Shown: in pieces, positions 22,316 to 28,686 of the stretch | How the letters are laid out: the number at the start of each line of letters is the position of its first letter | Position numbering within the stretch: position 1 is the stretch's first letter | Assembly (NCBI GenBank): GCA_031969915.1 | Contig: DALYJJ010000080.1 | Coordinates: 1-28,686, forward strand | Source: DALYJJ01 sp031969915 | GTDB lineage: Bacteria > Acidobacteriota > Terriglobia > Bryobacterales > Bryobacteraceae | DNA length: 28,686 nt | Direction: 5' to 3' | The notes under the pieces: generated by a model | The model's database searches: none | What the model saw: the letters and a program-made list of their open reading frames with translations, nothing else | What the model was told of the DNA's origin: nothing | Translations under genes and position numbers: made by a program

Positions 22316-22846
22316 GACGCGTACATCCGGCAGGTTCCGGTAGTTCTCGGCGTAGTCGAGCCCGTAGCCCACCACGAACTCGTCGGGGATGGTGAAGCCG
22401 ACGTAGTCCGCTCGAATCGGCCGCTGCCGCCGGTCCGGCTTGTCCAGAAGCGCCGCGATGCGCAGGCTCTTCGGCTTGCGCTGCTCCAGGACATGCATCA
22501 GGTAGGTCAGCGTAATCCCGCTGTCCACGATGTCTTCCACCACGATCACGTCCGCGCCCTCGATCGAAACATCGAGGTCCTTGGTCAGCTTCACCTCGCC
22601 CGACGTCCGTTTCTCCGCGCCGTAACTCGAAATCCCGATGAAGTCGATGCGCGCCGGCAGCGAGATCGCCCGGGCCAGGTCCGCCAGGAACACGAACGAG
22701 CCCTTCAGAATGCCGATCAGGTGCACCGTGCCCCCCGCGTAATCGGCGTCGATCCGCGCGCCCAAGTCCGTAATTCTCGCCTGAATCTGTTCCGCGCTGA
22801 TCAGGACCCGCGCCGGTCGTTGGTATGCCACAGCAGGTTGCGCCAT
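22307..22846 (-). CDS. hpt: Hypoxanthine phosphoribosyltransferase
   Basis: Purine-salvage enzyme of 179 aa that joins hypoxanthine or guanine to PRPP. The family length and motifs fit: LKGS (47-50) in the pyrophosphate-binding loop, SSYGAEKRTSGEV in the flexible catalytic loop (73-85), the PRPP-binding signature VVEDIVDSGITL (102-113) and DYVGFTIPDEFVVGYGLDYAE near the C terminus for purine binding. The ATG at 22846 lies nine bases after the stop of the upstream coiled-coil protein gene, so the two are probably one transcript, although no functional link is known. The ribosome site is weak. It converges with the phosphodiesterase gene over a 23-base gap with no clear terminator. Confidence 0.96.
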   Translation of the reverse strand: MAQPAVAYQRPARVLISAEQIQARITDLGARIDADYAGGTVHLIGILKGSFVFLADLARAISLPARIDFIGISSYGAEKRTSGEVKLTKDLDVSIEGADVIVVEDIVDSGITLTYLMHVLEQRKPKSLRIAALLDKPDRRQRPIRADYVGFTIPDEFVVGYGLDYAENYRNLPDVRVVE

Positions 22847-22855
22847 TGAATGAAA

Positions 22856-23689
22856 TCAGTCCGCGTAGCGGATTCGATTGCTGGGAGGCCCGATGTGGAT
22901 GTGCGCCCCCGTCGCCTTACCGCGCACGGCGGCCCGAAACGCGAAATACGGAATTCCGCGAGACTCCAAGTATTGCCGCAGCCAGACGCCCTCCGCCTGG
23001 TCCGGATTCACGGCCACGTCCATGCGCCCGCGATGATCGAACCCCAGTGACCGATGCACCGCCGTCGCCCCTTTCGCGCTCACCGGCATCAGCCGCCCGA
23101 AGCGCTTCGCGTACGCGTCCTCGATGGTCTTCAGCACGCCCTCGTGAAACACGCCGCGCCCCTCGAACCGCTCCGCCAGTTGGGGAATCGAGGGAGCCGC
23201 CTCGCCCTCTTCGGCGAACTCCTCGGCGCGCGCCGCGTCCGCCAACTCGCGCAACAGGCGCGCCCGCGATTCCGCCAACTCGAGCGTCCTGCGCCTTGAA
23301 TCCAACTCCTGCACCAAAGGCTCCAGGTCCGCTCGCGGCCGCGCACCCAGCGACACCAGTTCCTTCAACCGGTCCACTGCCCGCTGCTGCCGGCTCAATT
23401 GCCGCTGGGCGGCATCCAGCAGGCCCTCGGCCTGCTCCTCGGTCAGATCTTCGACGCCGAGCGTACCGTACAACGTCCGATCCAGTTCGTCCCGGTCGCG
23501 GGCATCGGCCAGCGCGGCCTCTGCTTCCTCCAGACGGACCCGCGGCAGGACCCCCGCCTCCACCATCTCGCGGACGCGCTGCACTTCCGTCTGCTGCCGG
23601 GCCACGTGCTCCTTAGGGGCCTGTGCGAACAGACTACCGGCGGCTAACAAAGACACCACCAGCAGCCCGGTTTTTCCCATTTCTCCCAT
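22856..23689 (-). CDS. Exported coiled-coil protein with conserved C-terminal domain (possible metal site)
   Basis: Protein of 277 aa of no assigned function. A signal peptide (about 1-23; an in-frame ATG at 23680 gives MGKTGLLVVSLLAAGSLFAQ) is followed by long charged helices (25-160). These contain an internal duplication: residues 39-54 (VREMVEAGVLPRVRLE) and 108-123 (LKELVSLGARPRADLE), 7 of 16 identical, reminiscent of TolC-type efflux helices. The C-terminal domain (about 195-277) has VHRSLGFDHRGRMDVAVNP (H212, H219, D224) and GAHIHIGPPS (H263, H265). A His/Asp pair plus HxH resembles the zinc site of LAS/M15 peptidases such as D-Ala-D-Ala carboxypeptidases, but the spacing is shorter than the usual H-x6-D. 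A cell-wall peptidase is possible, not shown. It lies upstream of hpt and divergent from rsfS. Confidence 0.75.
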   Translation of the reverse strand: MGEMGKTGLLVVSLLAAGSLFAQAPKEHVARQQTEVQRVREMVEAGVLPRVRLEEAEAALADARDRDELDRTLYGTLGVEDLTEEQAEGLLDAAQRQLSRQQRAVDRLKELVSLGARPRADLEPLVQELDSRRRTLELAESRARLLRELADAARAEEFAEEGEAAPSIPQLAERFEGRGVFHEGVLKTIEDAYAKRFGRLMPVSAKGATAVHRSLGFDHRGRMDVAVNPDQAEGVWLRQYLESRGIPYFAFRAAVRGKATGAHIHIGPPSNRIRYAD

Positions 23690-23690
23690 T

Positions 23691-23700
23691 GTAGTACGAT
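23691..23700. promoter_or_regulatory. Candidate bidirectional -10 element with GTAC core (rsfS side)
   Basis: GTAGTACGAT. On the plus strand TACGAT (23695-23700) lies 12 bases before the rsfS TTG. On the minus strand TACTAC (23696-23691) lies ten bases before the ATG at 23680. The two share TA in the GTAC core, the same design as at 16087-16096 (seven of ten bases identical). Confidence 0.35.
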
Positions 23701-23712
23701 CAAACCAATAGA

Positions 23713-24072
23713 TTGGTTCACGAAGAGACAGCACCTCCCACCTGGCGCGCCGCCGTCGCCGCCGCGGAAGCAAAGAAAGCCGCGGATCTGGTCGTTCTGG
23801 ACTTGCGCCCCATCACCTCTTTCGCCGATTACTTCGTGATCTGCACGGGGGCAAATCCGCGCCAGATTCAGGCGATCAGCGATGAGATCACGGACCGCCT
23901 GAAGAAGGACTACGCCGAGCTCCCGTTGAGCATCGAAGGCTACGACAACGCCGAATGGGTGCTCATCGATTACGGCGACTTCCTGGTGCACGTCTTCTCG
24001 CCCAATTCGCGCGCCTATTACGACCTGGAACGCCTCTGGCGCGACGCGAAGAAGATCGCCGTTTCAGCCTAG
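23713..24072 (+). CDS. rsfS: Ribosomal silencing factor RsfS, TTG start
   Basis: Protein of 119 aa of the RsfS/Iojap family. It binds ribosomal protein uL14 and blocks 30S-50S joining when nutrients are short. The family core is complete: KKAADLVVLDLRPITSFADYFVICTGANPRQIQAISDEI, then EGYDNAEWVLIDYGDFLVHVFSPNSRAYYDLERLW. No ATG exists before the core. A TTG at 23713 gives MVHEETAPPTWRAAV, a normal N-terminal length, so TTG is taken as the start, with no clear ribosome site. In many bacteria rsfS sits beside nadD; here neither nadD nor proA is adjacent. Confidence 0.93.
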   Translation: MVHEETAPPTWRAAVAAAEAKKAADLVVLDLRPITSFADYFVICTGANPRQIQAISDEITDRLKKDYAELPLSIEGYDNAEWVLIDYGDFLVHVFSPNSRAYYDLERLWRDAKKIAVSA

Positions 24073-24229
24073 GCCGGCTATCGCGAGGCCGCCCCGGGCC
24101 ATCGGCGCCTGCACTTCTTCACCTCGAGGTTCGCGCCATTATCCGAAAGGTTCTACGCCGCGCACCTGGCCCACCAGGAATCAACCGGTTAGCGCTTGTT
24201 GTGCCTCTGGCCCGCGGAATGCATGTGTT

Positions 24230-24334
24230 CATAGTGCGAAAGCTGAGACCGGCGGCGAACGGAGAGCGCGGCCGGGTTTCGGAGTCGAGGAAGGCGGGCT
24301 CGGGAGGGTCCGCCTTTCGTATTCGGAGCGAACC
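24230..24334 (+). ncRNA. Candidate structured leader with two hairpins
   Basis: Two hairpins lie before the small secreted protein. The first: CCGGC (24249-24253) with GCCGG (24271-24275), extended inward by GCG/CGC across one G-G mismatch, loop AACGGAGAG. The second: AAGGCGG (24291-24297) with CCGCCTT (24310-24316), loop of 12 bases containing GGGAGG. A CATAGT at 24230-24235 could be the -10 box. Both loops are purine-rich and GGAG-like. The first contains ACGGA, a form bound by CsrA-type proteins, but no CsrA is known here. It matches no riboswitch I recognise. The second hairpin followed by TTTCG could also be a weak terminator. Confidence 0.35.
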
Positions 24335-24736
24335 ATGTCACCGATCAAGCCGGTTCTCTTTCTAGCGGCTTCGCTTGCGGCGTTGGAGACTTGCGCCGCG
24401 GCGAGCGGCAAGGCCACGATCCCCTTCCAGTTTGACGTGGACGGCCGGGCGATGCCGGCGGGAACGTACTGGGTGAAGCTCTCTCACGAGCCATCGGACC
24501 GTCTCACCTTGCAGCGGGTTGAGGCGGCTGCGGCGGTGAGCATCAGCGCGCTGGTTCCCGCTCCGGCCGGAGGGTGCCAGTGCCTCACGTTCTCGACGAT
24601 CCGTGGGAGAACCGTGCTATCGGGGATCAATGCTTCCGGCGCGGCCCGCCGGCTGCTCAGCGCGGCGAGTGCAGGGCGGCGCGAACAACAGCCACATCCG
24701 GTGGTGGCGTCAGTTCCGCTTTCGCCGGCGGAGTAA
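24335..24736 (+). CDS. Small secreted protein of an acidobacterial family, function unknown
   Basis: Protein of 133 aa with a signal peptide (MSPIKPVLFLAASLAALETCAA). The mature part begins GKATIPFQFDVDGRAMPAGTYWVKL, the pattern of a widespread acidobacterial family of small beta-rich exported proteins ('F-x-F-x-V-x-G-x-x-x-P-A-G-x-Y'). It continues with RLTLQRVEAAAAVSISAL, CQCLTFSTIRGRTVLSGI and a basic, Ser/Pro-rich tail. No enzymatic motif is visible. The ATG at 24335 has GGAG seven bases upstream. The 262-base gap behind rsfS contains no other gene; its second half is the structured leader described separately. The gene converges with nuoN across 21 bases with no obvious terminator. Confidence 0.75.
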   Translation: MSPIKPVLFLAASLAALETCAAASGKATIPFQFDVDGRAMPAGTYWVKLSHEPSDRLTLQRVEAAAAVSISALVPAPAGGCQCLTFSTIRGRTVLSGINASGAARRLLSAASAGRREQQPHPVVASVPLSPAE

Positions 24737-24757
24737 CCGCCGAAGCGTCTCCCTTCC

Positions 24758-26221
24758 CTACTTGACCAACTGCGCCGATTGGCGCGCGAAGTCCAGTGCG
24801 AGCGACGGGAAGACTCCCAACACGAGCGTGGCGGCGGCCGACGTCCAAAGCGTCGCTTTGATGCCCGGGGCCAACTCCGGCAGGTTCTCGGTGGACTGCG
24901 CCGGATCCTGCATGTACATCACGACCAGGATGCGCAGGTAGTAATACGCCGCGACGGCGCTGTTCAACAATCCCAGTATGGTGAGCCAGACGAGATTGGA
25001 ATCGAGCGCCGCCTTGAAGATGTAGAACTTTCCGAAGAAGCCGGCGGTGAGGGGAACGCCGATCAGAGACAGCAGAAAGATGGACAGCAGCGCGGCCGTG
25101 CCGGCCTGGCGGACTCCCAGGCCGGCGAGGTCTTCGATGCGCACGTACCGTTCCCCTTTGCGCGCAATGTGGGTGACGACGGCGAAGGCGCCGATGTTCA
25201 TGAACGCATACGCGACCAGGTAGAACATCGCCGCGGCGGTGCCCACCTGCGAGTTGCTGACCAGGGCCACCATGACGTAGCCGGCGTGGGCGATGGAGCT
25301 GTACGCCAACAGGCGCTTCACGTTCGACTGCGCAAGGGCGGCGAAGTTGCCGACGATCATGGTGAGCAGCGCGGAGAGCCAGACGATGGGCTCCCAGCGG
25401 TCGGCGATGGGCTGGAAGGCGGTGAGGAAAACGCGCAGGAAGATCGCGAACGCCGCCGCCTTCGGGCCGGCCGACATGAAAGCGCTCACCGGCGCCGGCG
25501 CACCCTGGTAGACGTCCGGCGCCCAGACCTGGAACGGCGCGGCCGAGATCTTGAAAGCAAAGCCGACAAACATCATCGCCGCGGCGGCGCCGACGATCAT
25601 CAGCGACGGCTGGATGTCGGGATTCAACAAGACGGCTCGGATCTCGGTCAGGTTGGTGGTGCCCGTGAGACCGTAGATCCACGCGATTCCATAGAGCAGG
25701 AACGCGGTGGCGAAGGAGCCGAGAAGGAAGTACTTGAGCGCCGACTCATTGTTCCGTTTGTCGTCGCGCAGGTAACCGGCCATGATGTAGGTCGCAATGG
25801 AGCTGACCTCGAGGCCGATGAACAGCATGATCATCTCGTTGGCGGAGACCATGATCGACTGGCCGACCAGCGAGAAGAGCAGCAGCGCATAGTATTCGCC
25901 GGATTCGGCACGCTCCCGGGCCAGGTACATGTTCGACATCGACACGGTGAGGATGCCCACGCCGATTACCAGTACCCGGAAGAAGGTCGCGAAGCCGTCG
26001 ATCAGCAGCATGTTCTGGAAGGCGGGGCCCGGATCACCGAAGGCGGCGACCGAGGCGGCAAGGGAAAGAACGAGCGCGGCCAGAGTCAGGCCATAGAACA
26101 GCCCGCGTGCGTTCCGTTTCAGCGGAACGAGCATCATCAGCAGCACGCCGGCCACGGTGAGAATCATCTCCGGCAAGAAACGGAGCAGTTCGGCCGCCGA
26201 GGGTATGAAGTTAGCGGGCAT
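24758..26221 (-). CDS. nuoN: NADH-quinone oxidoreductase subunit N
   Basis: Proton-pumping, antiporter-like membrane subunit of complex I, 487 aa with about 14 helices. Conserved features: MIMLFIGLEVSSIATYIMAG with the channel glutamate in helix 5, KYFLLGSFATAFLLYG, the lysine in FVGFAFKISAAPFQVWAPDVYQGAPAPVSAFMS (helix 7-8) and QSNVKRLLAYSSIAHAGYV. The C terminus has GVPLTAGFFGKFYIF. The ATG at 26221 overlaps the nuoM stop by 11 bases. The order nuoL-nuoM-nuoN is the end of the standard nuo operon, and nuoN is its last gene here. Confidence 0.96.
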   Translation of the reverse strand: MPANFIPSAAELLRFLPEMILTVAGVLLMMLVPLKRNARGLFYGLTLAALVLSLAASVAAFGDPGPAFQNMLLIDGFATFFRVLVIGVGILTVSMSNMYLARERAESGEYYALLLFSLVGQSIMVSANEMIMLFIGLEVSSIATYIMAGYLRDDKRNNESALKYFLLGSFATAFLLYGIAWIYGLTGTTNLTEIRAVLLNPDIQPSLMIVGAAAAMMFVGFAFKISAAPFQVWAPDVYQGAPAPVSAFMSAGPKAAAFAIFLRVFLTAFQPIADRWEPIVWLSALLTMIVGNFAALAQSNVKRLLAYSSIAHAGYVMVALVSNSQVGTAAAMFYLVAYAFMNIGAFAVVTHIARKGERYVRIEDLAGLGVRQAGTAALLSIFLLSLIGVPLTAGFFGKFYIFKAALDSNLVWLTILGLLNSAVAAYYYLRILVVMYMQDPAQSTENLPELAPGIKATLWTSAAATLVLGVFPSLALDFARQSAQLVK

Positions 26222-27716
26222 TCAGTCTCACCTGGTATTCAACGTTGACTTTCGATTGATCGAGCGTCCGGGCGTTGGACGCGGAGATCGCAGGCAGGAA
26301 GGACTGGGCGTACACGCCCATCCAGACCATCAGCACCAGCAGCGGGGCCACGGCCGCCCACTCGCGCCCATTCATATCCGGCATGTGGTGTTTGAGTTCT
26401 TCCGTAGCCTCGCCGAAGAACGTCCGCTGGTACATCCAGAGCATATAGACGGCGGAGAGAATCACACCGACGGCGGCGAACACGGCCCACTTGAAGTCCA
26501 CCAGCGCCACACCCTGAAGGATCAGGTACTCGCCGATGAAGTTGTTCAGCGTGGGCAGGCCGACGCTGGCCAGCATGGTGACCGCAAAGACGGCGGCCAG
26601 CTTGGGGGCCGGCGTGGCGACGCCGCCGTAATCGGCGATCTCCAGCGAGTGACGCCGCTCATAGAGGTAGCCCACGAGCATGAAGAGCGCGCCGGTGGAG
26701 ATGCCGTGGTTCAGCATCTGGTACACCGCGCCGTCCAGAGCGGTCTGGTTGAAGGAGAAGATGCCCAACACGACAAAGCCAAGGTGGCTGACGGAGGAAT
26801 AGGCGACCAGGCGCTTCATGTTCGGCTGCACCATCGCGACGAGGGCGCCGTAGATGATGCCCGTGATGGCGAGGACGGCGATCCAGGGCGCGTTCTCTCG
26901 CGCGGCCTGCGGGAACATCGGAAGACAGAAGCGCACCAGGCCGTAGGTCCCCATCTTCAGCATCACCGAGGCCAGCATCACCGAGCCCGCCGTGGGCGCC
27001 TCGCCGTGGGCGTCCGGCAACCAGGTGTGGAGCGGCCACAGCGGCACCTTGATGGCGAAGGCGATGAAGAAGGCCAGGAAGAGCAGCGTCTGTTCCAGGT
27101 GCGTGAGGGCCAGCTTTCCCGTGCGCAGCAGGTCCAGGAGCACAAGGTAATCGAACGTGCCCGACTTGTTGAACAGGTAGATGATCGCGGCGAGCATCAA
27201 GACCGAACCGGCGAGGGTGTAGAGAAAGAACTTCACCGCGGCGTAGATGCGTTTGTCGTGGCCCCAGATGCCGATCAGGAAGTACATCGGGACAAGGGTG
27301 ACCTCGAAGAAGACGTAGAAGAGGAAGAAGTCAAGGGCGACGAAGACACCGATGAGGCCGAATTCCAGGAGCAACAGGAAGGCGAAGAACTCCTTGACGC
27401 GCTTCCGGATGTAGCTCCAGGAGACGAGGATCGAGATCGGCGTGAGCAGTGTCGAGAGGATCACCAGCCACAGGCTGAGGCCGTCGATGCCTACGTGGTA
27501 CCGGATGGCCGGATAGTCGATCCAGGGAACATCGGTGACCTCGGAAAGCTGCGCGGGCGCCTGCTGCACGGGAGCGATCAGGAGCAGCGAAACGGCGAAG
27601 ACGGCGAGCGAAATGACCATCGCCGCGCGCTTGATCCCTTCGTGCGAGTCCTTCGGAAGGAAGAGCAGCAGCAGGAAGCCCACCAGGGGGAGAAAGATGA
27701 CCAGGTTGAGCAGCAT
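26211..27716 (-). CDS. nuoM: NADH-quinone oxidoreductase subunit M
   Basis: Antiporter-like complex I subunit, 501 aa with about 14 helices. Typical motifs: FLFYVFFEVTLVPMYFLIGIWG with the essential helix-5 glutamate, KFFLYTLAGSVLMLAAI, FAIKVPLWPLHTWLPDAHGEAPTAGSVMLA with the helix-7 lysine, and NMKRLVAYSSVSHLGFVVLG. The start codon follows the nuoL stop without any spacing (TAG at 27719-27717, ATG at 27716), so it is coupled to nuoL. The 3' end overlaps nuoN by 11 bases. It belongs to the proton-translocating arm in the cytoplasmic membrane. Confidence 0.97.
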   Translation of the reverse strand: MLLNLVIFLPLVGFLLLLFLPKDSHEGIKRAAMVISLAVFAVSLLLIAPVQQAPAQLSEVTDVPWIDYPAIRYHVGIDGLSLWLVILSTLLTPISILVSWSYIRKRVKEFFAFLLLLEFGLIGVFVALDFFLFYVFFEVTLVPMYFLIGIWGHDKRIYAAVKFFLYTLAGSVLMLAAIIYLFNKSGTFDYLVLLDLLRTGKLALTHLEQTLLFLAFFIAFAIKVPLWPLHTWLPDAHGEAPTAGSVMLASVMLKMGTYGLVRFCLPMFPQAARENAPWIAVLAITGIIYGALVAMVQPNMKRLVAYSSVSHLGFVVLGIFSFNQTALDGAVYQMLNHGISTGALFMLVGYLYERRHSLEIADYGGVATPAPKLAAVFAVTMLASVGLPTLNNFIGEYLILQGVALVDFKWAVFAAVGVILSAVYMLWMYQRTFFGEATEELKHHMPDMNGREWAAVAPLLVLMVWMGVYAQSFLPAISASNARTLDQSKVNVEYQVRLNAR

Positions 27717-28686
27717 CTAGCGAACTCCTCCCGAGGCGAGAAAGCCGATGGCGGCGATCGCCACCACGGCGCCGAAGACTACCCACGCGGCGTAACTGCG
27801 AACGTAGCCGGATTGCGCCAGCTTCAATACGCCGCCGATGCCGCGGGCGCGGCCGCCGACGCCGTTCACGATGCCATCGATCAAGCCCAGGTCGAAGCCC
27901 TTCCAAAGAACCGATCGGGAGCCGTCGCGGATCGGGTGGACGACGATCGCGTCGTAGGCTTCGTCCACGCGGTACTTGTCGTAGACCAGCCGGTAGAGGC
28001 CACCCAAGGCGCCGGCAATCTTGCCGGGCAGCGCCGGCGCGGCGACGTACAAGACGTAGGCGAGAGCGATTCCGAGCACGCCGGCGGCAACAGACGTGTA
28101 GACCAGGAACGCCTCGTGCGGCGCGTGCTCACCGCCCAGCACAGGTTCCAGGAAGTGCAGGACCGGCAGGTAGCCGCCGCCCAACGAAAGCACCGCCAGG
28201 ACCACTAGCGGGCCGAGCATGACCCAGGGCGATTCGTGCGGCGTGCCGTGGTGGCCATGATCGTCGTGCCCGTGCCCGTGGCCGCCGTGCGCGGGCTTCG
28301 CGCGCAGTTCGCCGAAGAACGTCATGAAGATGCTTCGGAAGACGTAAAACGCCGTCATCCCCGCGGTGATCACGCCCACCCAGTACATCCACGGGTACTT
28401 GTGGTGCGCGGCGAGCAGGATCGCGTCTTTGCTATGGAAGCCGGCGAACGGCGGCACGCCGGCAATCGCCACCGCGGCGCACAGCAGAACCAGGAAAGTC
28501 CAGGGCGTGTACTTGCGGAGGCCGCCCATCCGGCGCATGTCCTGTTCCCCGGACATCGCATGGATCACAGAACCGGCGCCGAGGAAGAGCAGCGCCTTGA
28601 AGAAGGCGTGCGTCACGACGTGGAAGATACCCGCGCTGAACGCGCCCACGCCCAGGCCGACGAACATGTAGCCGAGCTGCGAGACA
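27717..28686 (-). CDS. nuoL: NADH-quinone oxidoreductase subunit L, partial (5' end outside window)
   Basis: The C-terminal ~322 residues of NuoL; the frame continues past the window edge (VSQLGY before the first internal Met). Visible are HVVTHAFFKALLFLGAGSVIHAMSGEQDMRRMGG (the helix with the conserved lysine and the H..F..K pattern), GVPPFAGFHSKDAIL and the later part leading into the long lateral helix (LYRLVYDKYRVDEAYDAIVVHPI) with the final anchoring helix. A loop after the FRSIFMTFFGE helix is unusually His-rich (HGGHGHGHDDHGHHG), a feature seen in some other bacterial NuoL proteins. About 300 N-terminal residues are missing. Confidence 0.96.
   Translation of the reverse strand, partial: VSQLGYMFVGLGVGAFSAGIFHVVTHAFFKALLFLGAGSVIHAMSGEQDMRRMGGLRKYTPWTFLVLLCAAVAIAGVPPFAGFHSKDAILLAAHHKYPWMYWVGVITAGMTAFYVFRSIFMTFFGELRAKPAHGGHGHGHDDHGHHGTPHESPWVMLGPLVVLAVLSLGGGYLPVLHFLEPVLGGEHAPHEAFLVYTSVAAGVLGIALAYVLYVAAPALPGKIAGALGGLYRLVYDKYRVDEAYDAIVVHPIRDGSRSVLWKGFDLGLIDGIVNGVGGRARGIGGVLKLAQSGYVRSYAAWVVFGAVVAIAAIGFLASGGVR

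Noticed and set aside
24230..24334. A cyclic di-GMP (GEMM) or other known riboswitch
   Set aside because: The two-hairpin outline is suggestive, but the conserved core sequences of known riboswitch classes are not visible.
24779..28208. Long plus-strand frames opposite nuoN, nuoM and nuoL (489 and 683 codons)
   Set aside because: They are antisense shadows: very rich in His, Arg, Gln, Asp and Glu, with no domains, while the minus strand encodes complete complex I subunits.
1..28686. CRISPR arrays, tRNAs, rRNAs, insertion sequences or attachment sites
   Set aside because: No regularly spaced repeats, cloverleaf, rRNA, transposase or terminal inverted repeats were seen on either strand.

Overview
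The window reads as chromosomal DNA of an Acidobacteriota member, most likely Bryobacterales/Solibacter-like. The reasons are the high G+C (about two thirds by eye), a PadR regulator coupled to a long MacB/FtsX permease of the acidobacterial duplicated orphan type, a secreted protein ending in a TIGR03437-type (Solibacter paralogous) C-terminal domain, a CRTAC1-like FG-GAP/ASPIC protein, a Tat-type Gfo/Idh/MocA oxidoreductase, a DUF1844 protein and a FecR protein with a glycine-rich tail. This placement is inference from gene content. I see no insertion sequence, prophage, CRISPR array, tRNA or rRNA.

Layout. 120-5665 (minus) is a compact six-gene operon read mazG > GNAT > enolase-superfamily racemase/OSBS > EamA transporter > MFS transporter > short-chain reductase, with every junction overlapping. 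5825-7846 (plus) is a coupled trio: DUF1844, a PhnP-like metallo-hydrolase and ribF. A lone class II aldolase gene follows (7970-8995) and ends at a perfect GC hairpin with a TTCG loop. 9130-12104 is the PadR-permease pair, with a candidate tandem operator just before padR. 12108-16079 (minus) reads oxidoreductase > nuoA > alaX > SIMPL protein > zinc-ribbon/PspC protein. The permease and the PspC gene meet tail to tail and neither has a stop codon where its family should end. 16107-22283 (plus) holds four exported proteins: CRTAC1-like, TIGR03437-type, FecR/Gly-rich and a PI-PLC/GDPD-like hydrolase. 22307-23689 (minus) is a coiled-coil protein with a possible metal site, followed by hpt. Divergent to it are rsfS (23713-24072) and a small secreted protein (24335-24736). 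24758-28686 (minus) is nuoN, nuoM and the 3' part of nuoL, the proton-pumping arm of complex I, running off the window edge.

How it fits together. Most genes are housekeeping: nucleotide hygiene (MazG), flavin synthesis (RibF), glycolysis (Fba), tRNA proofreading (AlaX), purine salvage (Hpt), ribosome hibernation (RsfS) and respiration (Nuo). The accessory interest lies in (i) the racemase-GNAT-transporter operon, possibly an N-acylamino-acid racemisation route; (ii) the PadR-permease unit and its broken-looking 3' end; (iii) the run of secreted proteins; and (iv) two divergent gene pairs whose -10-like elements overlap around a shared GTAC core. No single locus is clearly a wholly new system. 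The strongest candidates for follow-up are the six-gene operon, the stop-less junction near 12105-12160 and the unassigned exported protein at 22856-23689.
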